Below, one piece after another: positions 1-6,574 of a stretch of DNA of 16,495 bases. The DNA is taken from the NCBI GenBank assembly GCA_946482565.1, contig CAMLSB010000026.1:1-16495 (forward strand). The letters are read 5' to 3'. The translations under genes and the position numbers were made by a program. The stretch's first letter is position 1; every line of letters begins with the position of its first letter. The notes under the pieces were generated by a model. It saw nothing but the letters and a program-made list of their open reading frames with translations, was not told where the DNA came from and searched no databases. The stretch is from an uncultured Lysobacteraceae bacterium. GTDB taxonomy: Bacteria > Pseudomonadota > Gammaproteobacteria > Xanthomonadales > Xanthomonadaceae.

Positions 1-161
1 TCGGGCGCGTCCGCACCTGCAAGCTCGGGCCGCGCCGGCTCGAGGAAGAAGCCGCGTGGATCGCACGGCACCACCAACTCTGGAGCGCGCGCTTCGACGC
101 TCTGGACTCGATCGTCGAAGACCTCAAACGCCAGGAGAAGGAAGATGGCCAACGCAAGTAG
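1..161 (+). CDS. ArsR-family regulator, C-terminal fragment (5' end outside window)
   Basis: The reading frame is open from the left edge (first full codon at 3) to TAG at 159-161 and encodes about 52 residues. The visible part starts with GRVRTCKLG, the end of a winged-helix wing, and continues into an amphipathic helix with EEEAAWIARHHQLW and FDALDSIVEDL. That is the usual C-terminus of the ArsR-type repressors that sit directly in front of SRPBCC/AHSA1 genes. Its last 17 bases overlap the start of the SRPBCC gene, so the two are translationally coupled, which supports the regulator reading. The DNA-binding helices are not visible and no metal-binding cysteine pattern can be judged. The single Cys in CKLG is probably not a sensor. 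Confidence 0.75.
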   Translation, partial: GRVRTCKLGPRRLEEEAAWIARHHQLWSARFDALDSIVEDLKRQEKEDGQRK

Positions 162-645
162 TGCCTCCGCGCTGAACCCCACGAACGTGGAACGCAAATC
201 CGATCGCGAATTCGTCGCGACCCGCGCGTTCAACGCTTCCGCCCGCCTGGTCTACGAGGCCTGGTTCAACCCCGAGCTGTTCCGCAAGTGGTGGGTGCCG
301 GAAGGCGCGGGCATGACGCTCGAGTCCTGCGAAATGGACGTGCGCACGGGCGGCAAGTACCGCCTCGTGTTCCGCCATCCCGCGTTCGACGAGCCGATGG
401 CGTTTTACGGCCGCTACATCGACGTGGTGCCGGGCCAGCGCATCGTGTGGACGAACGAGGAAAGCGGCGACGACCAGGGCGCCGTGACCACGGTGACCTT
501 CGAGGAACGCGACGGCAAGACGCTGGTCAGCTACAGCGAGCTCTACCCGACGGCAGCGGCCTGCGACGAAGCCCTCGCCGGTTCGGCCGAAGGCCTGCCC
601 GGCCAGTTCGCGCAGCTCGACGCGCTGCTCGCCACCGGCTGGTAA
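145..645 (+). CDS. SRPBCC/AHSA1-family protein
   Basis: This is a 166-residue soluble protein of the START-like SRPBCC fold (COG3832, AHSA1 type). The family hallmarks are in order: REFVATRAFNASARLVYEAWF near residues 21-41, then KWWVPEG, a GGKYRLVFR strand, EPMAFYGRYIDVVPGQRIVWTNE, and VTTVTFEERDGKT followed by a long C-terminal helix with QFAQLDALLA. The family binds hydrophobic ligands in a deep cavity; members paired with ArsR-type regulators are mostly uncharacterised. The ATG at 145 overlaps the end of the upstream regulator gene. The overlap indicates a two-gene unit in which the regulator probably responds to the same small molecule. No catalytic function can be assigned. Confidence 0.9.
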   Translation: MANASSASALNPTNVERKSDREFVATRAFNASARLVYEAWFNPELFRKWWVPEGAGMTLESCEMDVRTGGKYRLVFRHPAFDEPMAFYGRYIDVVPGQRIVWTNEESGDDQGAVTTVTFEERDGKTLVSYSELYPTAAACDEALAGSAEGLPGQFAQLDALLATGW

Positions 646-657
646 TTCCACGGGGTT

Positions 658-703
658 GCCCGGTTCCAGCGGCGCCTGCGTTCCCTGCGGAACCGGGCGC
701 CGC
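658..703 (+). other. Two overlapping, mutually exclusive hairpins downstream of the SRPBCC gene
   Basis: A perfect 10-bp inverted repeat pairs 658-667 (GCCCGGTTCC) with 689-698 (GGAACCGGGC). A second perfect 8-bp repeat pairs 669-676 (GCGGCGCC) with 696-703 (GGCGCCGC). They share 696-698, so both stems cannot form at once. The element begins 13 bases after the SRPBCC stop and ends before the arsR -35 box. No T tract follows, so it is not a standard intrinsic terminator. The simplest reading is a 3'-UTR hairpin or Rho-linked end of the SRPBCC message. Confidence 0.5.
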
Positions 704-712
704 ACCGGCGTG

Positions 713-742
713 TTGACATTATTTCCATAATTCTGGAATTAT
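713..742 (+). promoter_or_regulatory. sigma70-type promoter of the ars operon
   Basis: A perfect -35 box TTGACA lies at 713-718. The best -10 candidate is AATTAT at 737-742, which matches TATAAT at four of six positions with an 18-bp spacer. Initiation about seven bases downstream would fall at about 749, which is the A of the arsR ATG. This AT-rich patch stands out sharply from its GC-rich surroundings. The -10 box and transcription start lie inside the inverted repeat described separately, as expected for an autorepressed promoter. Confidence 0.7.
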
Positions 743-755
743 TGAATTATGGAAA
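722..755 (+). promoter_or_regulatory. Probable ArsR operator, perfect inverted repeat across the arsR start codon
   Basis: The left arm at 722-733 (TTTCCATAATTC) and the right arm at 744-755 (GAATTATGGAAA) are exact 12-base reverse complements separated by 10 bases. The repeat covers the spacer, the -10 box, the predicted start site and the first two codons of arsR (ATG at 749). ArsR-family dimers bind such palindromes over their own promoters. Binding here would block RNA polymerase directly. That it is the ArsR site is inferred from position and symmetry. Confidence 0.75.
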
Positions 756-1099
756 CCCGCCAAGCCCTCGCCGCCCTCGGCGCACTGAGCCACGAATCCC
801 GTCTCGCCGCGTTCCGCGCCTTGGTGCAGGCCGGCCCCGATGGCTTGTCCGTCGGCGATCTCCGCGAGCGCCTGGCGCTGCCCCCGGCCACGCTCACCGC
901 CCACCTCAACGTGCTGCGCGCCGCCGGCCTGGTCACGGACGAGCGCGAGGGCCGCGTCATCCGCGTGCGCGCCGACTATCCGCGCATGAACGCCCTGCTC
1001 GGCTACCTCACCGAGAACTGTTGCGCCGGCGCCACCGATTGCGGGCCGGCCGTTTCCTGCGCCCCGCGCACTTCGCGAAAGAAGGACACCGCCCGATGA
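749..1099 (+). CDS. arsR: Arsenic-responsive repressor ArsR (C-terminal cysteine type)
   Basis: This 116-residue protein has an N-terminal winged-helix domain: ALGALSHESRLAAFRAL at 9-24, LSVGDLRERLALPPATLTAHLNVLRAAGLV at 33-62, and the wing REGRVIRVR at 66-74. The classical CxC sensor of helix 3 is absent. Instead the C-terminus carries Cys91, Cys92, Cys98 and Cys104. A Cys-Cys pair followed six residues later by another Cys matches my recollection of the As(III) site of Acidithiobacillus ferrooxidans ArsR (Cys95/96/102), so trivalent arsenic sensing is likely. No good ribosome-binding site precedes ATG 749 and the predicted transcription start coincides with it, so translation may be leaderless. 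The stop overlaps the arsI start (ATGA at 1096-1099). Confidence 0.9.
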   Translation: METRQALAALGALSHESRLAAFRALVQAGPDGLSVGDLRERLALPPATLTAHLNVLRAAGLVTDEREGRVIRVRADYPRMNALLGYLTENCCAGATDCGPAVSCAPRTSRKKDTAR

Positions 1100-1590
1100 A
1101 TCGCTTCCACGTACACCTCAACGTCGCCGACCTGCCGGCGAGCGTCCGCTTCTACGCCGAGCTGTTCGGCGCGCAGCCGACCGTGCTCAAGCACGACTAC
1201 GCGAAGTGGATGCTCGAGGATCCGCGCGTCAACTTCGCGATCTCGAACACCGGCCGCGCGCCGGGCGTCGACCACCTCGGCATCCAGGCCGACAGCGGCG
1301 ACGCGCTCGCCGCGATCGGCGTGCGTCTCGACGCCGCCGGTGGCACCGTCGTGCCGGAAGAAGCGACGGTCTGCTGCTACGCGCAGTCCGACAAGCTGTG
1401 GACCGAGGATCCGCAGGGCACGCGCTGGGAGACCTTCCATACCTTCGGCGAGGCCACGACGTATCACGCGGCCGGCGCGGCGTGCGCCACCGACGGCACG
1501 TCGTGCAGCCCGGACATTGCCAGCGTGAAGCCGAAGATCGACAAAGGCACGCGCGCGTCCTGCTGCGCGCCGCAGTCGGGCTGCTGCTGA
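1096..1590 (+). CDS. arsI: ArsI-type C-As lyase (glyoxalase/VOC fold, CadI-like)
   Basis: This 164-residue cytoplasmic protein belongs to the vicinal-oxygen-chelate superfamily and carries ArsI hallmarks. It opens with MNRFHVHLNVADLPASVRFY. GVDHLGIQ contains His60, followed by TVCCYAQSDKLW with the vicinal pair Cys93-Cys94 and DPQGTRWETF with Glu112. ArsI is a Fe(II)-dependent dioxygenase that cleaves the carbon-arsenic bond of methylarsenite and trivalent aromatic arsenicals. The Cys pair binds the arsenical, and N-terminal His, central His and Glu form the metal site. The C-terminal tail is unusually cysteine-rich, with Cys130, Cys137, Cys156-157 and Cys163-164, the last two being the final residues. 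The older family name is cadmium-induced CadI; the ars context favours ArsI. The start overlaps the arsR stop. Confidence 0.88.
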   Translation: MNRFHVHLNVADLPASVRFYAELFGAQPTVLKHDYAKWMLEDPRVNFAISNTGRAPGVDHLGIQADSGDALAAIGVRLDAAGGTVVPEEATVCCYAQSDKLWTEDPQGTRWETFHTFGEATTYHAAGAACATDGTSCSPDIASVKPKIDKGTRASCCAPQSGCC

Positions 1591-1612
1591 TCCTGCGTTC
1601 CCGGAGCCGGAC

Positions 1613-1996
1613 ATGAAGCGCGTGCTGTTCGTGTGCATCGAGAATTCCAACCGCAGCCAGATGGCCGAGGCCTTCGCGCGCATGCACGGCGGCGGCGCCA
1701 TCGAGGCGATGAGCGCGGGCTCGCGACCGTCGGGGCGGATCAATCCGAAGGCCGTGCGCTTCATGGGCGAACTGGGCTACGACCTGTCGACGCATGCGTC
1801 GAAATCGCTCGCCGACGTCACCGGCGAATTCGACGCGGTGGTCACGATGGGTTGCGGCGACGATTGCCCGTGGGTGCCTGCGAAGCGTCGCGAGGACTGG
1901 GCGCTGCCCGATCCGAAGGACCTGGACGACGACGGCTACCGCGCCGTGCGCGACGAGATCGCGCGGCGCGTGCAGGCGCTGCTGGCGTCCCTGTGA
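1613..1996 (+). CDS. arsC: Arsenate reductase, low-molecular-weight phosphatase type
   Basis: This 127-residue protein has the LMW protein-tyrosine-phosphatase fold used by thioredoxin- or mycothiol-linked arsenate reductases. The P-loop is C8-IENSN-R14-S followed by QMAEAFAR, the arsenate reductase version of CX5R. The general-acid loop is LPDPKD with Asp100. Cys81 and Cys85 in MGCGDDCPWVPAKRREDW are candidate relay cysteines; their spacing is shorter than the Cys82/Cys89 pair of the Staphylococcus pI258 enzyme. It should reduce arsenate to arsenite. A GGAG ribosome-binding site lies six bases before ATG 1613. The stop overlaps the GTG start of the channel gene (GTGA at 1993-1996), so the two are coupled. 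Confidence 0.9.
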   Translation: MKRVLFVCIENSNRSQMAEAFARMHGGGAIEAMSAGSRPSGRINPKAVRFMGELGYDLSTHASKSLADVTGEFDAVVTMGCGDDCPWVPAKRREDWALPDPKDLDDDGYRAVRDEIARRVQALLASL

Positions 1997-2724
1997 GCGG
2001 CGCCACGGACGAAGCGGCCGGCGTCGGTGTCGGCGCCGCGGCGCCGTTGCGGCAGCGGCTGCTCGCCGAGTTCCTCGGCACGGCGCTGCTGCTGGCGGCG
2101 GTCGTCGGCTCCGGGATCATGGGCGTCGCGCTGTCGCGCGGGAACGACGGCGTCGCACTGCTTGCCAACGCGGGCGCGACGGCGGCGATCCTGTTCGTGC
2201 TGATCGTCGTGCTCGGCCCGGTCTCCGGCGCGCACTTCAATCCGGTGGTCACGCTGGCGGCCCGCTTCGACCGCGGCCTCGGCAATCGCGAGGCGGCGGC
2301 CTACATCGCCCTCCAGCTGATCGGAGCGGTGGCCGGGGTGCTGCTCGCGCATGCGATGTTCGGCCAGGCGCTCTGGCAGCCCGGCGAGCACGCGCGCACC
2401 GGTCTCGGGCAATGGCTCAGCGAGGCGGTGGCGACGTTCGGCCTCGTCCTGGTGATCCAGCTCGGCGCACGCTGCAAGCCCGAGGCGGTCGCCGCGCTGG
2501 TCGCGGCCTACATCTTCGCTGCGTACTGGTTCACGGCAAGCACGTCGTTCGCGAACCCCGCGGTCACGCTGGCGCGCGCGCTCACCGCAAGCTTCTCCGG
2601 GATCCGGCCCGGCGACGTGCTGGCGTTCGTCCTCGCGCAGGGCCTGGGTGCGGCCGGCGGCTGGGCGACCGCTCGCGGCCTGGTGCCGGCTGGCCGACGG
2701 CGCGTGCGCAGTTCACGGGGCTAG
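1993..2724 (+). CDS. aqpS: AqpS-like aquaglyceroporin (MIP family)
   Basis: The GTG start overlaps the arsC stop and gives 243 residues, a normal MIP length with about six membrane spans and two half-helices. The first signature is SGAHFNPVVTLAARF, with NPV at 84-86 instead of NPA. The second is SFANPAVTLARALT, with NPA at 188-190. Val191 occupies the position where most aquaporins have the selectivity-filter Arg, and I recall this substitution in the ars-linked AqpS group. In Sinorhizobium, AqpS together with ArsC gives resistance by letting arsenite run downhill out of the cell. The lack of a pump gene here fits that mechanism. The stop TAG shares the palindrome CTAG (2721-2724) with the stop of the convergent lipoprotein gene, leaving no space for a terminator. 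Confidence 0.87.
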   Translation: MSGATDEAAGVGVGAAAPLRQRLLAEFLGTALLLAAVVGSGIMGVALSRGNDGVALLANAGATAAILFVLIVVLGPVSGAHFNPVVTLAARFDRGLGNREAAAYIALQLIGAVAGVLLAHAMFGQALWQPGEHARTGLGQWLSEAVATFGLVLVIQLGARCKPEAVAALVAAYIFAAYWFTASTSFANPAVTLARALTASFSGIRPGDVLAFVLAQGLGAAGGWATARGLVPAGRRRVRSSRG

Positions 2725-3806
2725 TCGGCCCTCGCCATGGAAGCGGGTTCTCCGATCCCGAAGTGGGCGAATGCCTGCTCCCGGGTCATCGGCTCGAGCC
2801 GGTCGATCGCTTCCTGCACGATCTCGCCGCGCGAGCGCCGCATCCCGGGCCGATACCACCGCGAGAGCGCGGCGTCCGCACCGATGTGGTTGGACACCTC
2901 GTCTTCCTTGCGGAATGCCGACATCGGGGCCACGACGACCTGCGCCACTTCCACCGCCCACGAGGCGAACCTCGACGCGCCCGGAATGGCCGTGAGCGGA
3001 TTGCTCAAGGTCGCCATGACGTGCTTCAGGTCGAGCCATCCCGCGCGCCTGGTATAGACGTAGCGCTGCCCCTCCGGCAGATGCCGGCCAGTCTTGCCCA
3101 CGAGCCGGTCGTGCCAGTCCGATGCGGCCAGCGCGGCATCGATCGAACCGGCGATCGAGGCAGGCTCCGCATATTCCTCCAGGTTGCCGAGGTCCGACCA
3201 ACTCGGCCGCTCCGCATCGTCCTTGCCCGGCGAGGATGCGGTCGCGCACGAATGTCCCTGCACGATGCGGATCCCCGCGGGCGTGCGTCCCCCGTCGATG
3301 GCGCTCATGCCGCACTCCGGCAGGAAGTAGGTCGTCTCGCCCGTCGAACGCGCGATGCCGGTGGTGCGGTCCTCGATCGCGGGATCGCCACCGACCGGTT
3401 CGAAGGCAGGATCCTGGCCCAGGAACAGGCGCAGCGAGAATTTATTCGCCCCTCCCGCCGAGACCTCGAACTGCTGCTGCACGAGCGGACGCGACTCCGG
3501 GTGCTTCGCGTAGCCGATGGCCAGCACGTGCTTGCCCGGCGCGAGGAAAAGCGTGGACTTGCCCTTCGGCGGAAGCATCGCCACCGCATGGCCGTCGACG
3601 ACGAGCATGGTCCGCATCTTCAGCCCCACGTGGCCGCCTTCGCGCACGATGCTCACCGGGAGCGGCCTGTCCGGCGCCGGCGCGAACAGCTCCGGCGCCA
3701 TCACCTGGGCGGGCTCGATCTCGCGCGCGTCCGTGAAAGGCACGTGCCGGGTCGTGGTGGCGCATGCGGAAAGGGCCAGCAGGACGGGAACCAGCAATCT
3801 CTTCAT
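2721..3806 (-). CDS. Uncharacterised lipoprotein, 361 aa
   Basis: The start at 3806 gives MKRLLVPVLLALSAC, a textbook type II signal peptide with lipobox LSAC and lipidated Cys15. Ala at +2 suggests outer-membrane sorting. Residues about 48-130 (PVSIVREGG, MLVVDGHAV, LFLAPGKHVLAIGY, FEVSAGGANKFSLR) look like a small beta domain of the DUF2846/PEGA kind. The C-terminal half contains YTRRAGWLDLKHV and RKEDEVSNHIGADAALSRW, faintly reminiscent of DUF4056 proteins, but I cannot place it firmly. The start overlaps the flippase stop by four bases (ATGA), making it the last gene of the leftward lipid operon. A periplasmic or outer-membrane role in handling the operon's product is an inference. No function is assigned. 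Confidence 0.85.
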   Translation of the reverse strand: MKRLLVPVLLALSACATTTRHVPFTDAREIEPAQVMAPELFAPAPDRPLPVSIVREGGHVGLKMRTMLVVDGHAVAMLPPKGKSTLFLAPGKHVLAIGYAKHPESRPLVQQQFEVSAGGANKFSLRLFLGQDPAFEPVGGDPAIEDRTTGIARSTGETTYFLPECGMSAIDGGRTPAGIRIVQGHSCATASSPGKDDAERPSWSDLGNLEEYAEPASIAGSIDAALAASDWHDRLVGKTGRHLPEGQRYVYTRRAGWLDLKHVMATLSNPLTAIPGASRFASWAVEVAQVVVAPMSAFRKEDEVSNHIGADAALSRWYRPGMRRSRGEIVQEAIDRLEPMTREQAFAHFGIGEPASMARAD

Positions 3807-4840
3807 CGGAGCGACGCCTCGGCTTCGGGGGATGGGGCAATGGACCAATCGATGCCGCCGGGCTGGTCGCCGGGCCGCGAGCGGATCCGCGATGGGCGCC
3901 TCGCGAACACCAGCAGCGATGCGCCGAGCATCGCGAGGAAGTTGGCCAGCCACAGCAGCGAGAACGCGAGCGCCTGCGCATCGCTCGCACCGAGCGTGGC
4001 CAGCGCCCAGATGAGCGCGGCCTCGCGCGTGCCGAAGCCGGCGACGCTCAGCGGCAGCGATGCGATCGTCGTGCTCGTGGCGATCGCGGCATAGAGCAGG
4101 AAGGGGTTGACGTTGATGGCGACCGCGCGCGCGAGCAGCATGACCTGAAGGACCGCGACAGCCTGCGAGGCGACCGACAACGCGAGCGCCATCGCCATCG
4201 TGCCTGCGGTCGCGGGCGGGAGCGGATCGCCGCCGGCATCGGCGGCGGATTCCTGCCCGAATCGCCGCAGCAGCCTGTGCACCAGGAACTCGACGGCGGA
4301 CAGCATCCAGCGCGGACGCAGCGAAACGGCCAGCAACGCCAGTCCGAGCACGAACAGGCCCGCCCGGATGAGCGCCAGTCCCGGCACGTGCCCGGCCAGG
4401 CCGGCCACGGCGCCGAACGTCGCGACCAGCAGGAGCGTCGGCGCGAGGTCGAAGGCCCGGTCCAGGGCAACACTGTAGGCGGCAGCGGCGAATCCCCGCG
4501 TGCGGTCGCGGATCCACCAGACGCGGGCGACCTCGCCCAGCTTCGCCGGGCTCACCAGGCCGAGGAAGAAACTGGCGCCATACACATCGAGCAGTTCGCG
4601 CCACGCGAGCCGCCGGCCCAGCGAACCCAGGATCAGGTTCCAGCGCCATGCCCGGATCGCGATCATGCAGAACGTCAACAGGATCGCGCCCAGCGCGGGC
4701 AGCACGCGGATGCTGGCCAGGTGCGCCGGGAACCGGCCGGCGAGTTCCAGGCGGCTGCACGCGAACCAGGCGACCGCCACGCCGAGCGCGAGGCGCCATG
4801 CGCCGGAACGCAAGCCGATCCTCGCGCGCTCATGCAGCAT
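3803..4840 (-). CDS. UPF0104 / LPG-synthase-TM-type membrane protein (putative lipid flippase)
   Basis: This 345-residue polytopic membrane protein has about eight hydrophobic segments. It has two hallmarks of the PF03706 fold: GLVSPAKLGEVARVWW (SPAKLGE at 97-103) and LPLSVAGFGTREAAL (AGFGTRE at 267-273). The fold is known from the flippase half of MprF and from other lipid or isoprenoid-phosphate translocators. There is no catalytic GNAT-like lysyltransferase half, so this is the transport module alone. ATG 4840 was chosen because it gives MLHERARIG before the first span and overlaps the PAP2 stop by 11 bases. The C-terminus overlaps the next gene by four bases. The neighbours CdsA and PAP2 point to translocation of a phospholipid or lipid-phosphate across the inner membrane. 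Confidence 0.85.
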   Translation of the reverse strand: MLHERARIGLRSGAWRLALGVAVAWFACSRLELAGRFPAHLASIRVLPALGAILLTFCMIAIRAWRWNLILGSLGRRLAWRELLDVYGASFFLGLVSPAKLGEVARVWWIRDRTRGFAAAAYSVALDRAFDLAPTLLLVATFGAVAGLAGHVPGLALIRAGLFVLGLALLAVSLRPRWMLSAVEFLVHRLLRRFGQESAADAGGDPLPPATAGTMAMALALSVASQAVAVLQVMLLARAVAINVNPFLLYAAIATSTTIASLPLSVAGFGTREAALIWALATLGASDAQALAFSLLWLANFLAMLGASLLVFARRPSRIRSRPGDQPGGIDWSIAPSPEAEASLR

Positions 4841-5558
4841 CCAGCCGCTCCTCCATCGTCCTGCACGCAATGAGGCCGCCGGCCATCCCGACGTAGGCGC
4901 CGGCGACGATGTCGGCGACGAAATGCGTATTGGTGAGCAGCAGGCAGGCGATCGTGCAGGCGGCCGCGGCCGCGATCGGCGCGCGCGCGCGCGGATACAG
5001 CCTGCACAGCGGCAGCGCGAGCACGAGGACGATGATCGTCGTCCCCGAAGGGAAGGCCTGGAACGCCTTGATCCCGCCGCCGAACGCATGGAACGCGCTA
5101 TTGCCGTCGTTGAGGTATCCATGGCTCCGGAGCGCGCAGTCCAGCTTCGACGCCGGGCCTGGATCGGCGACGTCGCGCGGCCACGCGCGCCCGAACATGC
5201 GCTTGAGCATGTCCTTCACCGCCGCGCACGCCAGCAAGCCGGCGCAGAGCACGAACCACGCACGCTCCTGCGGACCCGCGAGGCGACCGAGCCGGCGCAG
5301 GGCATAGGCGAAGACGAACAAGCCGGCGAGGGGCAACGCAACGATCGGCATGCTCATTGGCCACAGCATCCACGCGTGCGAGTCCAGCCCTTGCGCATGG
5401 ATCCAGCGGGCGACGGGAAGGTCCACCCAACGGATGCAGGCGAGGCTGAGCAGGGCCGCGAGCGGCGCCCCCCAGGCGATCATCCGCGCCGAGCGGCGCC
5501 ATGCGCGGTGCTGGCGATCGCTGGCGGCGGGATGCTGGTGAGCTTGCATGTCGGACAT
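4830..5558 (-). CDS. PAP2-superfamily membrane phosphatase with altered motif 2
   Basis: This 242-residue integral membrane protein has five or six spans. Motif 1 is LKRMFGRAWPRD, with Lys119 but Trp126-Pro127 where most family members have Arg-Pro; I recall a PAP2 subgroup with GR-T-WP. Motif 2 is AFPSGTT at 168-174, so the usual PSGH histidine is Thr173. Motif 3 is NTHFVADIVAGAYVG, keeping the nucleophile His212 and Asp216. PAP2 enzymes dephosphorylate phosphatidate, phosphatidylglycerophosphate or isoprenyl diphosphates, and some transfer the phosphate instead. Loss of the acid His raises doubt about normal phosphatase turnover. ATG 5558 was chosen; an in-frame Met at 5549 is an alternative. 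It lies 18 bases after cdsA. Confidence 0.85.
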   Translation of the reverse strand: MSDMQAHQHPAASDRQHRAWRRSARMIAWGAPLAALLSLACIRWVDLPVARWIHAQGLDSHAWMLWPMSMPIVALPLAGLFVFAYALRRLGRLAGPQERAWFVLCAGLLACAAVKDMLKRMFGRAWPRDVADPGPASKLDCALRSHGYLNDGNSAFHAFGGGIKAFQAFPSGTTIIVLVLALPLCRLYPRARAPIAAAAACTIACLLLTNTHFVADIVAGAYVGMAGGLIACRTMEERLDAA

Positions 5559-5576
5559 GGCGCCTGGCCCTCGGGT

Positions 5577-6452
5577 TCAATGGAGGAAAAGCTGGATCGC
5601 CGCGAACACCGGCAGCGCGGCGAGCATCGAATCCATGCGGTCGACGGCACCGCCATGGCCGGGCAACAGCGCGCCGCTGTCCTTGACCTTTGCGTGCCGC
5701 TTCATGAGGCTGGCCACCAGGTCGCCGGCGACACCGGACGCGAGGGCCACCATCGCCGCCGCGAACACGTGTACCGGCCGGTCGAGCGCCGGGCCCAGCG
5801 CGAACAGGACGAAGCCCGCGGTCGCCGCGGTGAGCGAAAAGGCGACCAGCAACACGCCCCAGTTCTTGTACGGGTTCACCTGCGGCGCGAGCAGCCGCCC
5901 GGCCGGCAACATCACCGCGTGCCGGCCCAGGAGGTAGCACAGCGAATCCAGCAGGCACACCAGCCCGATCATGAGCAGCAGCAGGAGCCTGCCGTTCGCC
6001 CTGCCGGCGAACCAGGCGATCGCGGCCACCATGGACAGCGCGAGCAGGATCCCGATCGCGGCCTTGGCGACGACGACCGGGATGGCCGCCCGCTCGCCGA
6101 GCCGTGCGTTCCCGAGCCATGCGGGCGCCAGTGCCCACCATCCCGCGCACGCGAAGATCCAGCCATGCCGCCAGCCGCCCGCATCGCCGCAGGTGGCGAT
6201 GGCGACGCAGGCGAATGCGGCCAGCAGCAACGACCGCAGCGGACGCGAGGCGATCCCGCTCAATGCCAGCCACTCCCACAGCACCAGCAGCGCGAGCACG
6301 CCCGCGCCGAGCGCGAGGCCCGCGGGGCGGAGCCACGACACCAGCGCGATCGCGGCCGGGACCAGGATCGCGCTCGTCGCCAGGCGCGGCGCAAGATCAC
6401 GGCCGAAACCGCCGGTGACGGGCCTGGCGGTACTGCACTCCCCTACGTCCAT
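5577..6452 (-). CDS. CDP-diglyceride synthetase-type phosphatidate cytidylyltransferase (CdsA family)
   Basis: From ATG 6452 the protein has 291 residues and about eight membrane spans. Residues 248-274 hold the family signature: SLMKR, KVKDSG, LLPGHGG and DRMDS, with only one signature position (Ala after HGG) off the consensus. CdsA makes CDP-diacylglycerol from phosphatidate and CTP, the activated donor for phospholipid head-group attachment. The housekeeping cdsA normally sits between uppS and dxr in proteobacteria. Here it lies between a tiny membrane protein gene and PAP2, so it is probably a second, pathway-specific copy. The start overlaps the stop of the upstream small gene by 10 bases. 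Substrate identity is inferred from family only. Confidence 0.88.
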   Translation of the reverse strand: MDVGECSTARPVTGGFGRDLAPRLATSAILVPAAIALVSWLRPAGLALGAGVLALLVLWEWLALSGIASRPLRSLLLAAFACVAIATCGDAGGWRHGWIFACAGWWALAPAWLGNARLGERAAIPVVVAKAAIGILLALSMVAAIAWFAGRANGRLLLLLMIGLVCLLDSLCYLLGRHAVMLPAGRLLAPQVNPYKNWGVLLVAFSLTAATAGFVLFALGPALDRPVHVFAAAMVALASGVAGDLVASLMKRHAKVKDSGALLPGHGGAVDRMDSMLAALPVFAAIQLFLH

Positions 6453-6574
6453 GACACCGACCAGCGAAGGAACGCGACGGTGCCTGCCACCACGATGAGG
6501 GCGAACACGATGCAGCCGAAGATGTCGAGCAGGTCGCGCGATTTCGGGCTCAACGCAGGAACCCCCGCGCACAT
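6443..6574 (-). CDS. Small single-span membrane protein between metX and cdsA
   Basis: Translation from ATG 6574 gives 43 residues. A TTG at 6553 that overlaps the metX stop (TTGA) would give 36 residues, starting before [11 protein letters not shown]. Both share a hydrophobic segment [18 protein letters not shown] flanked by Arg/Lys on one side and RWSVSWT at the end, consistent with one transmembrane helix. The metX gene ends at 6550 and cdsA starts at 6452, so the ORF exactly fills the gap with overlaps at both ends, the pattern of a real operon gene. I do not recognise a family. It may be a small subunit or regulator for the CdsA-like enzyme. Confidence 0.6.
   Translation of the reverse strand: MCAGVPALSPKSRDLLDIFGCIVFALIVVAGTVAFLRWSVSWT

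Noticed and set aside
1794..4094. A 766-codon open frame on the + strand running from inside arsC across aqpS and antisense to the lipoprotein gene
   Set aside because: Its translation is Arg/Ala/Pro-rich low-complexity text with no family motifs, typical of a GC-rich shadow frame. The real genes in other frames have clear motifs.
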